Source: Gordionus sp. m RMFG-2023 (taxonomy: Eukaryota > Nematomorpha > Gordioida > Chordodea > Parachordodidae). From it: a stretch of 64,000 nucleotides of DNA. Below the pieces are notes generated by a model. That model had not been told where the DNA came from, did no database searches, and worked only from the letters and a program-made list of their open reading frames with translations. Below, one piece after another: positions 47,465 through 62,947 of the stretch. Position numbers and translations under genes: made by a program. Each line of letters starts with the position of its first letter. Position 1 is the first letter of the stretch. Where the stretch lies: positions 3,908,846 to 3,972,845 of the forward strand of contig NC_088779.1 of NCBI RefSeq assembly GCF_954871325.1, in the 5' to 3' direction.

Positions 47465-48945
47465 GAAATCCCGTCCAGAATGATGGGGGAATCAGGAATT
47501 TTATTCTTAATTCGAAGATAGTTGTATCCTAATATCCCCTTCATTTGTTGGATGGATAAATCAAAGAATAAAGAGGGAAATTTCTGATTTATCCACCATC
47601 AAATAAAGGAGTAAGGAAAAAAAAATGATTCTCCCATCATTAACATTAAAGTTCCCGTTTGTCAACATTGCTTATTGTTGCCCTCATTGTGAAGTTGGAA
47701 AATGAATTTTAGGGTAGCAAAGAGAAGAAAAAGAAATGAATAAAAGAAGGAATAATTAGAAGAGAAATAAGAGCCAAAGATATAATATATAAGAAAATAT
47801 AAGTATTGTTCATACTTTAAGATTATACGAGGTCTTAACATGCATTTGTAGCCATATAAAAAGAGAAGATAATATAGTAAATGTTATGATATGATAGTTT
47901 TTACCTTACGCCCAAACATTGTCATAAATTACCATTTTGCCATTTATTTAATGATAAAGATATTGTCTTTTTTAATAAATTATCTGAAATAGTGTGAAAA
48001 TTGAAAGTATAAAATAGAATTTACTGTTACGGATGATAAAGATGTTACTCTTTATTTGATGATGATGATATTGTCATTTCTTCGCCCCAAATATGTCACA
48101 TCTAAAATTTTAATACGGGCGAAAAGAAATTGAAAGCATGAAATAGAATTTACTGTAATTGATAATGTAAGATGTCTTGCCTTATATTTGATCGGGATGA
48201 TGATTTTGCTATCATCTTTGATCCAAGAATATGTCTCTAAAATTTTGACAAGGGTAAAAAATTATTGAAACGGATGAAATAGAATGTAAAAATTAATAAG
48301 AATATAAGATTTACTATTGAGGCTACCCAGTTTGATTCCCAGTTTGATTAATATTAATTTACTAATCAAAAAATAATAAAATAAATTATCATTTTATAAA
48401 ATCGAAAAGAGTATTATAAGGTTTACTGTTGATAAAAATTTAAAAGAATATAAGAATTAGAATTGCTTCTGAGGCTACCTTGTTCGATTATTAATATTAG
48501 GATTAAAAATTAAAATTACTATAAGATATTTGCTTAAGGATTGTTGAAGCAATAAAACACTGCTCTTGATTTTCCTAGTAACTAAATATTATAATTATAA
48601 AAAATTAAAATGAATATAAGATATACCTTGTTACTAACGATATGCCCGATTATTTCCAATATTTAGATCCATCTTAAATTTCAAAATAGAAATAATATTG
48701 GCGATTATATTCTCCTATGGTATAATCTAAAATTTTTAAAAATTATATTAATAATAGTCAAATATATAGAATAAAAAAATATATAACTCATAGGAGCCCG
48801 TGATGAGCAAAGCGGTAAGCCAGACTGTGACAAATATTGAATATTGTATTTAGTTGCGAGTTCGATTCCACCTCGTGGACTTGTTGCACTTTTTCACAAA
48901 ATGTGAGAATCTTCCTGTGACATGGCTTTTATTATAGAAAAGAGA
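47465..48945. repeat. Copy-1-specific insertion with tandem repeats and a tRNA-like part
   Basis: Compared with the paralogous intron at about 57585, this stretch is extra. It contains loose tandem units (47880-48300) with GATGATATTGTC and AATATGTC blocks, also found in intron 1 of the same pseudogene (45655-45780), and the tRNA-like sequence at 48794-48880. No ends were identified. Confidence 0.5.
48794..48880 (+). repeat. tRNA-like SINE head
   Basis: It has GATGAGCAAAGCGGTAAG (A-box-like) and GAGTTCGATTCC (a B-box match) 50 bases later. The ends GCCCGTGA and TCGTGGAC can partly pair as an acceptor stem, and the length (about 87) would suit a class II tRNA. The anticodon arm does not fold well, so a SINE or tRNA pseudogene is more likely than a working tRNA. 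Confidence 0.5.
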
Positions 48946-49999
48946 AGTTTTTAGGCGGACTGGCCCAAAATTGGTCCCTTGTAAAAATTTTGAAAGAATT
49001 TTCCCAGCTGTTAACCTAAATATGCGTGAGTTATTCGGCCCGATCAGTAAGCAAAAATAATTTGCATTTCTCCGGCATTGAGCCGTGCTGACCTCTTAAT
49101 ATAAATAATACTAATTATAATTTTTTTGCATTAAGTTTGTTTTATAAATAAAATTAAAAACATATGCAACTTCTTTATAGACGATTTGCCTTTTCAGATA
49201 TATAATGTTCAAATGGTTAAATTGGAAGACAAATTTGAACTATACGCGTATTTTTGTTTAACAACATGGGTATTGAAGAGTATTTGGTATCTACAATATT
49301 TCAATGAAATCTACGGGTCCACGAAATAATTCTAAAAAAAGAGTTATTATTAGATGTAAATAACAAAATTTTATATTTATAAAATATATACAGAGATTTG
49401 AAACTAGATAGATCGAGAGCTATAATAAGCATAATAATATTTTTATATTAATCTCCAAAATCATGAAAGGTCTCTTTTAACATTACTCTAACGGTGGTCG
49501 TAATTCTATCCAAAATCCTTAAATTTTTATAAAACATTTTCTTTTTTAAAAAAAAAATTCTTAATGAACAACAATTTCTTACATTATATTAACTTTTTTA
49601 ATATATTTAATATATATATAGCCAAGAAAATATCCAACAACAGCTAGTTATATTTTCTCTAATGTGAAAACGAATCTAGAAAACAAAATATCGATAATGC
49701 AAAAAACCTATAAGTAACAATAACTTATAACACCTAGTTTCAGTGATTATGCCTCCATAACTGATTCTTTTTATAAAATTTAATCTCTATACTCATATTT
49801 TCTTTATTAATAAATTGGGATTATAATGTATAACTCTTATGTTAAAAATTAAAATTGGGTTATTTTATAATGTATTTTTTTTATTCGCTTTACGCTGGGA
49901 TATAAATATTTTTATAATTTCAAAATATTCTCGAATTTAAAGGGTTTTGCTTGGATTATAGAAAAACAAATAAAAAAAAACCTTGTTTATAAAATAACA

Positions 50000-51021
50000 A
50001 AAAAACCTCTATTTTATAATACAATGACGATCAAATCTTTGGAGACCGGGAGGGGGGCGAATTTTTTTGTGGTCACATTTTTACGAGTCGGCAAACAGCT
50101 AGACCGAAACTTTAGGATAAATTGTTCTCAGGGTGGTGATTTTATGAATCCGTCTCAAGTTCGGGTCGTTCCCAAAATTTGGGTCTATTTTTTTAACACT
50201 AACTTAAAGGTTTGTATCGCTTTTTTTCACCTTGACCCGAGGTCTAGGCCGAGTCAACTAGGGTCCACTCCATTGAATATATAAATATAATAATAAATAA
50301 CTTTTAGATATTAATATAATGGGTTGGGTGAAGTTAATGTATCTTTTGATTTCAAGGCTGACTCCACTAATCTTAATAAAATTTAAAATTTCGGCAAATT
50401 GATGAGTGGCAATTGTCATGATAGTTATTTTTTTTAACCAATTTTAAATTAAAATTTAAGCCAAGATGAAAACCATAGAAGTAGATAAATGTCATAGTTG
50501 TTATTTTTTTAAAACTTTTTTCGATTTTCTTGAAGTAAATGTGTGAATATAAAAATTGCAAACATGATAAGTCAATATTTATGTTATGATGAACCATAGA
50601 AGAGTGACTATTGTCCACAATCATTATTTTTTAACATTTTTTTTGAATAAAATGGTAAAAATGTATTTTGTAAATATGTTAAACATAGAAAAATAAACAA
50701 ATCTCATAAACTTTATAATACCCCTGGATAAAAAAACCCCTAGGAGTAAAAGACTCCTGACAAATAGTAATTGACATAAGAAACCATCGGGCAACATACC
50801 AAACAAAAATTCCCAGATTTTTGCATGATAATTACTAGCTGAATGCAAATTATGGCATAAAAAGTTAAATATGGCTGATAATGTTTCAAAGAATGTTATA
50901 GTTACTTCGCATAATTACATATATTAGACCCTTTTCTTAATGTATAAAATTTATTATATATTTTTCTACCAATGAAAGAATATTTTCTCTTTACCAAGAA
51001 TAGATACATATACCTGAGAAT
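50000..51021. other. Duplicated non-coding region
   Basis: Parallel to about 59270-59760 in the second duplication copy. It includes repeated GACCC and GGGTC words and a GACTGACTCCACTA-like block. The open frames at 50024-50284 and 50373-50848 are not conserved between the copies, so they are not called. Confidence 0.5.
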
Positions 51022-51211
51022 TAGTGTTCTTAAATGGCTCGATTTGGGCCTATTTTTTTTAAAACAAGAAAAATATTGCCCAAGCCTCAAAATTTTGTTA
51101 ATAGGTGTTCAAACCTTTGTGTGCCATTTACGAGCAAAATTTTCAAACTGGTGTCATAATTTTCTGCATAAAATATGGAGTTTCGGCAAATCGAGCAGTT
51201 CAGCAACACTT
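51022..51211. mobile_element. MITE (TAGTGTTG family), diverged copy
   Basis: Begins TAGTGTTCTTAAATGGCTCG and ends GAGCAGTTCAGCAACACTT. The paralogous place near 59770-59847 keeps only the right part, so the insertion predates the segmental duplication. Confidence 0.65.
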
Positions 51212-51977
51212 GTAACTAATCTTAATAAATTTATGAAACTCGAGATATTCATAAATAATTCCTAGAAATAATATTTATTTTAAAAAAATCTAGTTATCCC
51301 CCCTCCCACAGCGAGTTCCATATTACGCGTCTGCAACAATCACAAAATTTATTGAATTCCCAATCAAACACTTGGCATATATTCTTTAATCTCTAATGAA
51401 ATACTTTCGGCATCTTATTGATCTCAAATAAACCAATATAATTTATTTTGAAAGAGATTGCATTAAATATATACTAGTATAATTAAATAATTTGTTTAAA
51501 CAGTCGATTGGGTGGAAAGAAAAATTAGGTTCTCTTCGAATATAATTCTGACATTTATCTACAAGCACTTATAATAGACTCCCTTACTGTACAATTAATT
51601 ATTTGATAGTGAATTTTTTTTAAAAAACATAACTTAAGTAATTTAATTGACACCTACCACTTACATTTAAAAGTATTTTAGCATTTTGATTTCATTCTTT
51701 TCTTTGGTCATACTTTTAATATAATATAATATAATTCTTGTTATATATATATATCCCTACTATTCAATTTTTAGATTTGTATGTATTTCTTAAATTTCTT
51801 TATATTAAAATTTTCTTTAAATTTCATTATTTAAAATAAAATATTTTAACGAAATAGACAATTTCAAATTATTACCTTAATATTGTTCACATTTATTTTA
51901 TTTTCAAAAAAATGTTAACAAATTTATATTTTCATTTGGACCCATCATATGGTTAATAAATTTTGTGTATATAATAT

Positions 51978-52261
51978 TAGAGATCTGCAAATGTAGGCCC
52001 GGTTGGGCCTATTTTTTTAAAATAAAATCGGGTCCGGGCTGGGTCGGGTCGGGCCTTGGAAATTTTTTTTAAATATATCTTAAATTTATCAATTTTATAC
52101 TGAATTTTTAATGTAAAATAAAAATATTTTGATTTTATTTATAGAAACTAGACGCCACATAACGTGTATCTTTTTATTTTGAGTAATTATAAAAATTAAT
52201 TTCTATATATTTAAAAAATTTCGGGCCGGGATTGAAAAATTAAGGCTCTATGCAGACCATA
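51978..52261. mobile_element. MITE of the GC sub-repeat hAT family
   Basis: Starts TAGAGATCTGCAAATG and ends TATGCAGACCATA, with GGGCTGGGTCGGGTCGGGCC and CGGGCCGGG inside. The flanking duplication is unclear. It is absent from the second segmental copy. Confidence 0.6.
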
Positions 52262-52767
52262 ATATACATATATATATATGTCGATTAGTTGTTAAAAATT
52301 ATGACTTAAAAATGATATTTTTAAAATTAAAGATAAATTAAATAATTTTAACTGTCCGCTACATCACTTCATACTTCAGGTCCAATAAATCACGCAATAA
52401 ATATGTCTAAGATAAATATCATTATATATTATTTAATTGTACGCCATATGTCATAGTGAACCAACAGAGCTACGCTTGGACTCTCTCATTCCTAACTAAT
52501 TGAGATAAGAACATGGGGATAATATATGAAAGAAGCTCATTCACATTTTTTAGGCAGGCTGCAGTTACCTGTGGCACGAGGCAATAAACTTACCTAAAAC
52601 ACCCACGGTGAGTAAGATGATAGGGAATAGGCCAGTGACCGATTAAATATAAATTATTAATTATGGAGGGGAAGGGGTGAAATAATGAATAATTTTCACC
52701 TAATCATGATATACCGTAACTGAAATTACATTAATTTAAGAAAATATTTTTTTTTTAATCAATTTCC

Positions 52768-52993
<226 letters not shown>

Positions 52994-54529
52994 TTTCTAC
53001 CGTTTTCACAGCCCAGCCTGGATTAAAAAAAAGTAATCCTGAAGCTGATTTTTTTTAAAAAAAAATTTCTGGTCCGGTCCCCATTTTTAAATTTTCAGTT
53101 TTAAAAAATAATTTATTTTTTTTTAATTTTTAAAGATAATAATAGTTATCTAAAATATACGGACGGCCGGGGTTTTTTTAAAAAAAATTTTCTAGGCCCG
53201 ACCCAAATATACATTTTTGTTTAAGTCATAATTTACTGCTAGTCATAAATAACTACCTAAAATGCCCTCTAATTGTGTGTCCATCCTACAATACAGGGAG
53301 AATGACCTTATACTCATGCTTTATTTTTATTCTAAATAGTATTCCTAAAAGAGTACCAAATGTAAGCTAATTAAATTTTGAGTGCCATTAATAATTATCA
53401 CACTACTTACTAAGAATACTCTACTCTCTAATTATTGTTATAAATTTAAGAGTTGCGCTTCCAAAGCTCGTTTTAAACTTTTATTGAGTTTCAGATAATG
53501 TAAAACTGTTGATATGATTCTTAAAATTTTGCCATCGTTGAGGTAGAAGCAGAAAATATAATATACATGCTAAAATACCAAAAAAATGTATTTGCAACAG
53601 CCAATAATCATGCCATGATTGATTGTGACCATTTGCAATATAAATTGATGCTTTGACACTTTTAAGTGAAAAGGTTATTTTGATATTACTTTTGCTCAGT
53701 TATTATTAATCTACTATTACATTTACTTATCTATTATTAAATATTTTAATTATATTTGCAAATTTAATATTAAATTGCCTATTTGTTATTAAATTTTTTC
53801 TTTTTGCACTTTTTGACGCTTTTTTGCAAAAACGGGTATTAGTTAATTTTCTTTTACTCATGTCCATTTTCTATTCTCCTACCTAATTTATCACTCATTT
53901 TGAGCTTTTTGACACTTTTTTATACTTTTTTAGGGGAATATTTTTTTTACAATCAATTTTTTTTCAGAAGTTTGCCTCGTGGAGACAGGCCCCTACAAGA
54001 TGAATAGAGCAAAGTACTTTCTAGATGATATTAGTCAACGAAATTCGAAGAGATAAGAGGAAATATCTCGAGAATCGGGCCACGGAAATAAGTAACTTTT
54101 TCAATACAAATGACACATAAAAAAGTCTTCAAACTATAGAAATATTTTTACCTTCTTCAAGAAGGATAAATATTTTAAACTCAGTCATGATAAAAAAATG
54201 ATTACAGGAACCTAAGGAGCAGATAAAAATTTGGATATCTCACTATACCAATTTTTTATTGTTAGAAAGAAATTTCATCTTAACCAAATAACTCATCAAT
54301 TAACTTGACAAACAACGCCTTCTTCTTACCGTTCTAATCAGTTACCTTACCATTCCCTTCAACACTACCAAGTACCTAGTACCTCCAAGTTTTAGCTTTT
54401 CCAAATCATCACTCCCTCATAGTATCGCAACCCAATCTACGCCTTATACTCAATATTCACCCATTACATAAAGTGTAAATACAGATAGACTGCCCCCCCC
54501 CTATCAAGATCTGATAAGGATATTAATGG
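52994..54529. other. Mixed non-coding region
   Basis: GC sub-repeat remnants lie at 53060-53215 (GGTCCGGTCC, GGACGGCCGGGG). 53.70-53.97 kb matches 63.39-63.63 kb. 53990-54480 is less AT-rich with several short frames but no recognisable product. Confidence 0.45.
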
Positions 54530-55630
54530 TATAACAATTTAAGTATAAAATATTCAACGTCCTATTTATTCATGATATAATAGTTTCGGACGAACCGGGA
54601 TATGATGCTTCACGTGAGCTTAGTAATTTTTTTCTTGGGGGGGGGGGGGGATAGATCGATTAAAAATGACTATAGGATAATAAGGTTATGTGCCGTAATA
54701 AATTTGGTTACAGTAACTTACCTCCTAAAATGTATTTGTAATTATCAAAATTTCATCTACACAAATTGTATTTCGTTAACTGCCCATTTCTGCTGCTGCC
54801 ATTAAGGGGTTGTGCCTAAGCGCGGCCAGGCCAACATTTCAAAAACGAAATGTATAATATCCATTAATCAGTTAGATCCAATTGATTGAAAAATATATGG
54901 ACAAAATGATTCAATATAACAAAATTTGAAAATTTCGGGCCTAAGTTGTAAGATGATCAATAGTATATCCGGTTAGGGCCATGAAAAAATGCCGGGCTTA
55001 GTGTGAAAGGATATTTAATCAAATTCGGGTGGGGTCATGTAATATAGGCTATCTCGGCAGGCCCGAAGAAATAAATATTTTTTGAAAAAAATTGTTTTTT
55101 TCTTGATTAATATATTTCTTTTTACATATATCCGGAAGTAAATATTTTGAAATTATCTGTAGACTAAACATTTTATTACGCACATCCTAAGTAAATATTT
55201 TTGAAATTATTTATATCCTCTGTTATTACGCATGTATCTGACTCACTTCTAAGAAATAATTATGCTAAAATAATACCTAGAAAATGCTTATTTTTTTGTG
55301 ATTATATATAAGAAAAAAAATTTTATTAAAATTTTTCATTTTTATTACAATTTAAATTTAAATTTGATTTTTCGAGACTATGCTATCAAAAATTGCTTTT
55401 CCACCTTATTCCTAAGCTTGATTTGCTTTGTTGTGATGGATCTAAACAATGGAGAATTAATAAGTAAGGATTAATATCATATTATGCTATTATTTACTTG
55501 AAATAATATAGGAAATTTTATTAATAAATAAAGGTGACATTTTATTTTATCGGTCTAATTTATCTTGAAAAATAACGCAAATGAGATTGTATATTTTATT
55601 TAATATAACGTTATAATATAAATGCCTTAT

Positions 55631-55753
55631 TAGTGTTGTTAAACGGTCATGCCTAGAGATTTTGCGAATGGATATGCCTAAACCGATGTGCCATCTACGT
55701 ATTGAGTTAGCCGTTTTATAAAAACACGGCTCAAAACGAGCCATTGAACACTA
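55631..55753. mobile_element. MITE (TAGTGTTG family), internally deleted
   Basis: Has both family ends (TAGTGTTGTTAAACGG; CGAGCCATTGAACACTA) but only 123 bp. It sits in intron 1 of pseudogene copy 6. The same insertion, truncated, is at 45545-45589 in copy 5. Confidence 0.75.
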
Positions 55754-57176
55754 CCAAATATTACATATTTTGAATTTAAAAAATCTTTACGCATAATCTA
55801 CTTCTAAATAAAAAAAAAACAACATAGTATTCAAACCTAATAGCTGTTGTAAAATGCGAGAAACGAATCAATTTATGGTCCAAGAAAGGTTAGATTTGAT
55901 CTAGTAGAAAATATTAGTATCGACAAGTATAATGTAAAAGCAAATTTCGCGGTTCCTAAACGGTTAATCCGTAAATATTCTATAAAACATTTCATTTATA
56001 CATTACAATACGTGGATGCCGGTATGAATCTCAGCCAAGTTATTCTAAATAGATCTGTCGAATGAAAATCCGTGCAGGTTTATTCTTCATCTTTTCTTTT
56101 TTTTTAATATAAATTTAAATATAGAATCTTATATCTAGGAAATCACTTTTATTATATAAAACGATAATTATTTTTTTTTACTTTTTTTTCCTTCTCTTTC
56201 AAATAAAATAGAAAAGTTACCGATTTACAATTGAAAATCTGAATCAAAGCTCGAAATATTACCTCAAAATGTTCTTCCAACTCAGAAATGGTACAACTAA
56301 TCAATTTTCTTCTATCCACACATTCAAATGTAAATATTATTATTGTACATTCATTTGTTTATATATTAGATTTTTAAGTGAGAAAAAAAAATGATTTCTT
56401 AAGGTATATATTAGTTAGTTATTCTATTTTAATCATCAAAAAAAAGTTTCTATATAGTTATTATAACTCTATGACTTATTCTCTATTTAAATAATTTTGG
56501 TGATAAATATTGGCATCTAATATTAAATTAAATGAAACCACCTAGATCTTTACTCCATGGATTGGGAGATTAGGAACCTAAATATAAAATAGAAATAAAA
56601 TTATATACTAAAATTATAGTTTGAATCCTTTATTAAACACTAATACCAAAAATTAATTATAAATTATATAAATTAATATAAAGGTAAAACATAACCAAAA
56701 AAAATAAAAAATAAAAAAATACTAAAAATTATATGCGAAAAATTAAGTGAAAGTAAAAAAAAATTAAAAGTTTCAAAATCTATTTAAATTATCAAAATTG
56801 TGCCTTTTATATAAAATTAACATTATTATAACATAATAAATTTCGTCGGATTATAATCAACTTTACATCATTATTCAAAAATTTATATAAAACCCATATT
56901 TTCTTCCTTTTTCATAAAGCATTTACATAGTGTTTAAACCTCAAATTTAAATAATCTTGAACTTTACCTAATCTGAATAATTCCTTTTTTATTCATTTCT
57001 TATTGCATATCACAACAATAACTTTATAAAGGAGAAATTTTCAGAAATAAAGAAATAAATATATTCGATGATAAGGTCAGTTATATATTTTTTTGATAAA
57101 TATAAGCCTCTTGTATTAAAAAAATAGGCGAAAAAATTAAGTTTTTTTCTTTAATGTAAAAATAAAAACATGTCCA

Positions 57177-57378
<202 letters not shown>

Positions 57379-59014
57379 TGCATTAATTTATTCGCCATAT
57401 TATGGAAATTTAATTTCTTTATAATTTTGTTTTTAAAAAAACAATTATAGATGAAGAATCAACGAGATCTCTCAAAATTGGTACGACGCATTCAATAAAA
57501 TCATAAAATATATTTATATTAATCTGATTTAAATCACATTTTTTATTTTTCAAACTGGCTATCAATAATCGCTTTTCCGCAAATATAAATTATAAGTTCC
57601 GCGCGGATTACTGGCCCAAAAGGGTCACCTGTAAAATTTTTGAGAGGGTTTCGGTCCTGCTGGTAAAAAAAACTATGTATGAGTTAACCTGCCCTACCCG
57701 TAATAATTAATATTGTGCATAAATTTGTTCTGCCTCTAAGAAACCATTTTTATCTTCGGCCTCAGGCCGCGCTGACCTCTAATATAAATAATACTAAACA
57801 TAATGTTTTTATATAGAAAAAATTTATTTTAAATAAATATTTTTGATAACATTTGCACCCTCCTTAAAGATAGCTTCCCTGTTGAGAAATATAAAGTGCA
57901 AATGGTTAAATCGGAAGGCAAATTGGCTACACTCGTATCTTGGAATACTGACAGAATGGATGCGGAAAATTTTATCTGCTACCAAATTTTAATGGTATCC
58001 ACCTGTCCAGGACTAAATTTTAACACAAGAAGTATTTTTATGGGTATATGACAAGATTGTGTATTTTATAAAATATATACTGAGGATTTGAAACTAGATA
58101 GACCAAGAGGTATAATAAGGAGAATATTTATTTATATTATCCCACAAAATCAAGAAAGGTCTCTTTTTAACATTGAGTTCGCCAGTGGTCAAAATTTTAT
58201 CCTAAATCCTAAATCTGAAAATTCTTAATGAACACCAATTTCTTACAATCATATTAACTATTTTAATATATTTAATATGTATATAGAGAAGAGAGACTAA
58301 TTGGACTTTTCATGATGTGAAACCAAAGCTAGAATACAAAATATCGTTAACTCAACACTTCTATAAGGGAATAAATGATTATAGTCGTAATTACGTCTTC
58401 ATAACTGCTCCTTAAATATTTATATTTATCTTTTTACTCATATGTTATCAATCAAAATTGGGTTATTTTATACCGGGGATACAAAATTTTTCTTTTTTTT
58501 TTATTCAAAAAAAAATTGTAATTATTTAGGGCTAACCCTTTCCTCTCTCAAAAAGCATCCGAGTTAAGGGGTTTGGGAGTATGAAAAAAAAAATTTGTTT
58601 AAAATTGCAGAAATAAACGTCTGTGTTTTTGAATTGATAAAATAATTTATACAATTATAATTATAAAATTATAATAATTATAATAATTACAAAATATTTT
58701 AAATTAAAAAAAAAAAATATTACCTTGTATTTTCAAAATTTTATAAAGCGAATTATTATGATATCATCCAAAAATTCATTATTTAGGAGAGTTAATATGC
58801 ATAAATCTGTAAAGAAAATATTTTAAGGGTTGAAATCTTTGAATCCGAAAATATTCTAAAAGAATGTCTAAGACCACGACCCATCTCCTCAAACTAAGCC
58901 TGTAGCCACAGTATTTGACTTCTATTTTGTTTTGTTTAAGGAGCAGGGAGGAGGGGCTATTGTTTTTTTAAAAAATATTTATAAATAAATATAAAATTTT
59001 AATCTTGAAATGTA

Positions 59015-61435
<2,421 letters not shown>

Positions 61436-62586
61436 CATAGGCGTAGACAAGTTTTTCCTAAGGAGGGGGGGGGGAATTAAAAAAACCCCCAGACCCCATT
61501 TTGGGCGGGTCTTCGGTCCGCTTTTACCCGGCCTTCGGCCGGATTACCTTATTCTATATATAGTCATAAATTTTTTTTACAAAATAGGAAGTTTATTTTA
61601 ATTAAAAAAAATAAGCCTGGACAAATATGAAATATATTCTTATTAGTTTATATAATAAATTACTATTAATATAAAATGGTAATAATTTATTCCAAACAAG
61701 TATAAGAAATTTATTTATAAAAAGGTAAGTAGAAATATAGTTAATATTCCTCTATTATATAAAATTGGTTACAAAATACTAGGTAAAATTCCACTTTTAC
61801 AGAATATATAACAGTTAGAGAATATATTACAGTTAATATTTTAACAAATTTTACTAATCAATGCTCTTGATAATAAATTTAGCAACAATTTGCGTTTAAT
61901 TATTTAACGCCATCTATTTATTTTAAATAAAAAATGATAATAAAAATTAATCTTTATATTATTCATCCCACAATGTCTTTGAAAGATATTTTCTGATGTC
62001 TTTAATAATATTAAAGTTTTCTGTAAAATATAAAATTCGCTATATGGTAAAAATTATTTGATTGTCAAATAATAATTGATAAAATTAGATACTGTAAATC
62101 TACGACATATAATATTACACTATTTGTATTGTGTTTTAAATATTTATTTAATTTTTGATTTAATTTTATCAATAGTTTTAATAATATATTTTACTTTTAT
62201 TAAGATAAATAAATTAAAATATTCACTTTATGAAAAATTATATTTGATATATTATATTATTTAGTAATTTTATGGATCTATTATTAATAATTATAATACA
62301 TAATACTTTTGTGTTAAGATTTATTTTTGATTTATATTCCATTTCTTAAAAAACATTTTTGGTTCACTTTTTTATATATAAATGCTTTTTTCCAAAAATG
62401 TATAAATCATGATGAATAGTTTTAGTTTAAAAAATATTAACTCTTACATTTTTTTCTTTCAAAATATTTAAGATAGATGCATACATTTATGGGGGTCATA
62501 GAGTGGGGGTAGGACTAAGGGGGATATTTTTTATTAGCTTAAAATGATATTGACAAAAAGTGATAAATTTCTGAAGGGGGCCTATA
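61436..62586 (-). mobile_element. hAT-1 family relative
   Basis: A 1151-bp element flanked by ATACCATG (61428-61435) and ATCCCATG (62587-62594). It starts CATAGGCGTAGAC with a long G run, like the right end of hAT-1 inverted. Its other end shares AATATCATTTTAAGCTAATA with the inside of hAT-1's left end (2558 onward). It carries repeat R (61698-61985). No transposase was recognised, so it is non-autonomous. Confidence 0.7.
61698..61985 (+). repeat. Interspersed repeat R, copy within the hAT-1 relative
   Basis: Plus-strand copy of the repeat also at 37120-37425 and 39036-40445. It reads through the hAT-3 insertion point as GATAATAAATTTAGCAAC. Because it lies inside a bounded hAT element, repeat R is probably internal sequence of that family. 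Confidence 0.7.
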
Positions 62587-62701
62587 ATCCCATGCGAATG
62601 AGTCATTTCTTGCTATCATCCCGCATACTTAAAGGCACAAGGCTTCAATTAGCAAGATCATATTCCAAATATCTTTAATCTTTGATTAATAGCTTCTAAT
62701 C

Positions 62702-62939
62702 CAGTGTCTACATGAGCGGGGGGGGGGGGGTAGGAACAGTTTGCATCCTAATATCTATAAAGGGGTAGGGGGTAGGTGGTAGGGGGTAGGCATTTTGGGG
62801 GGTAGGCTATAATAATCTAGAAAATTTTCCATTACATTTTTAAATTATCTATGGATAACATTTTGGTATTTTTAGGGGGGTAGATATATATTTTTGAGGG
62901 GGGTTTGCATCCAATGAATATACTGTCATGTAGACGCTG
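62702..62939. mobile_element. G-rich hAT-type MITE
   Basis: A 238-bp element flanked by perfect TTCTAATC repeats (62694-62701 and 62940-62947). Inverted ends are CAGTGTCTACATGA and TCATGTAGACGCTG. Inside, the plus strand has repeated GGGGGTAGG-type runs (62712-62880) and the words TTTGCATCC near both ends. It has a different end sequence from the other hAT groups here. Confidence 0.9.
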
Positions 62940-62947
62940 TTCTAATC

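Larger units (their letters stand above)
45266..49768 (+). pseudogene. FN3-like gene copy 5 (pseudogene)
   Basis: It has the complete exon order of the family. Signal exon 45266-45350 is intact (MLSKNCFSTLFLSLICFVVM). First half is 45856 to about 46118, second half 46243-46366, linker 47277-47306, domain 2 first half 49181-49355 and last exon from about 49629. It is a short version, signal plus two domains. Frames are broken: exon 2 is shifted by an extra G near 45956 and meets a stop, exon 3 is shifted near 46290, and the domain 2 exons have stops. A MITE piece (45545-45589) sits in intron 1. About 1.5 kb absent from copy 6 lies between the linker and domain 2. It probably shows the ancestral two-domain gene plan. 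Confidence 0.6.

Noticed and set aside
47880-48300. CRISPR-like spaced repeats
   Set aside because: The repeated words are diverged, unevenly spaced and without constant repeat length; they are old tandem repeats in a eukaryotic intron.
48794-48880. Working tRNA gene
   Set aside because: The A-box and B-box words are present, but the anticodon arm does not fold and the acceptor stem pairs only in part.
62076-62264. Hydrophobic open frame
   Set aside because: It lies inside the bounded hAT-1 relative and is made of Ile, Leu, Tyr, Phe and Asn codons expected from AT-rich DNA.
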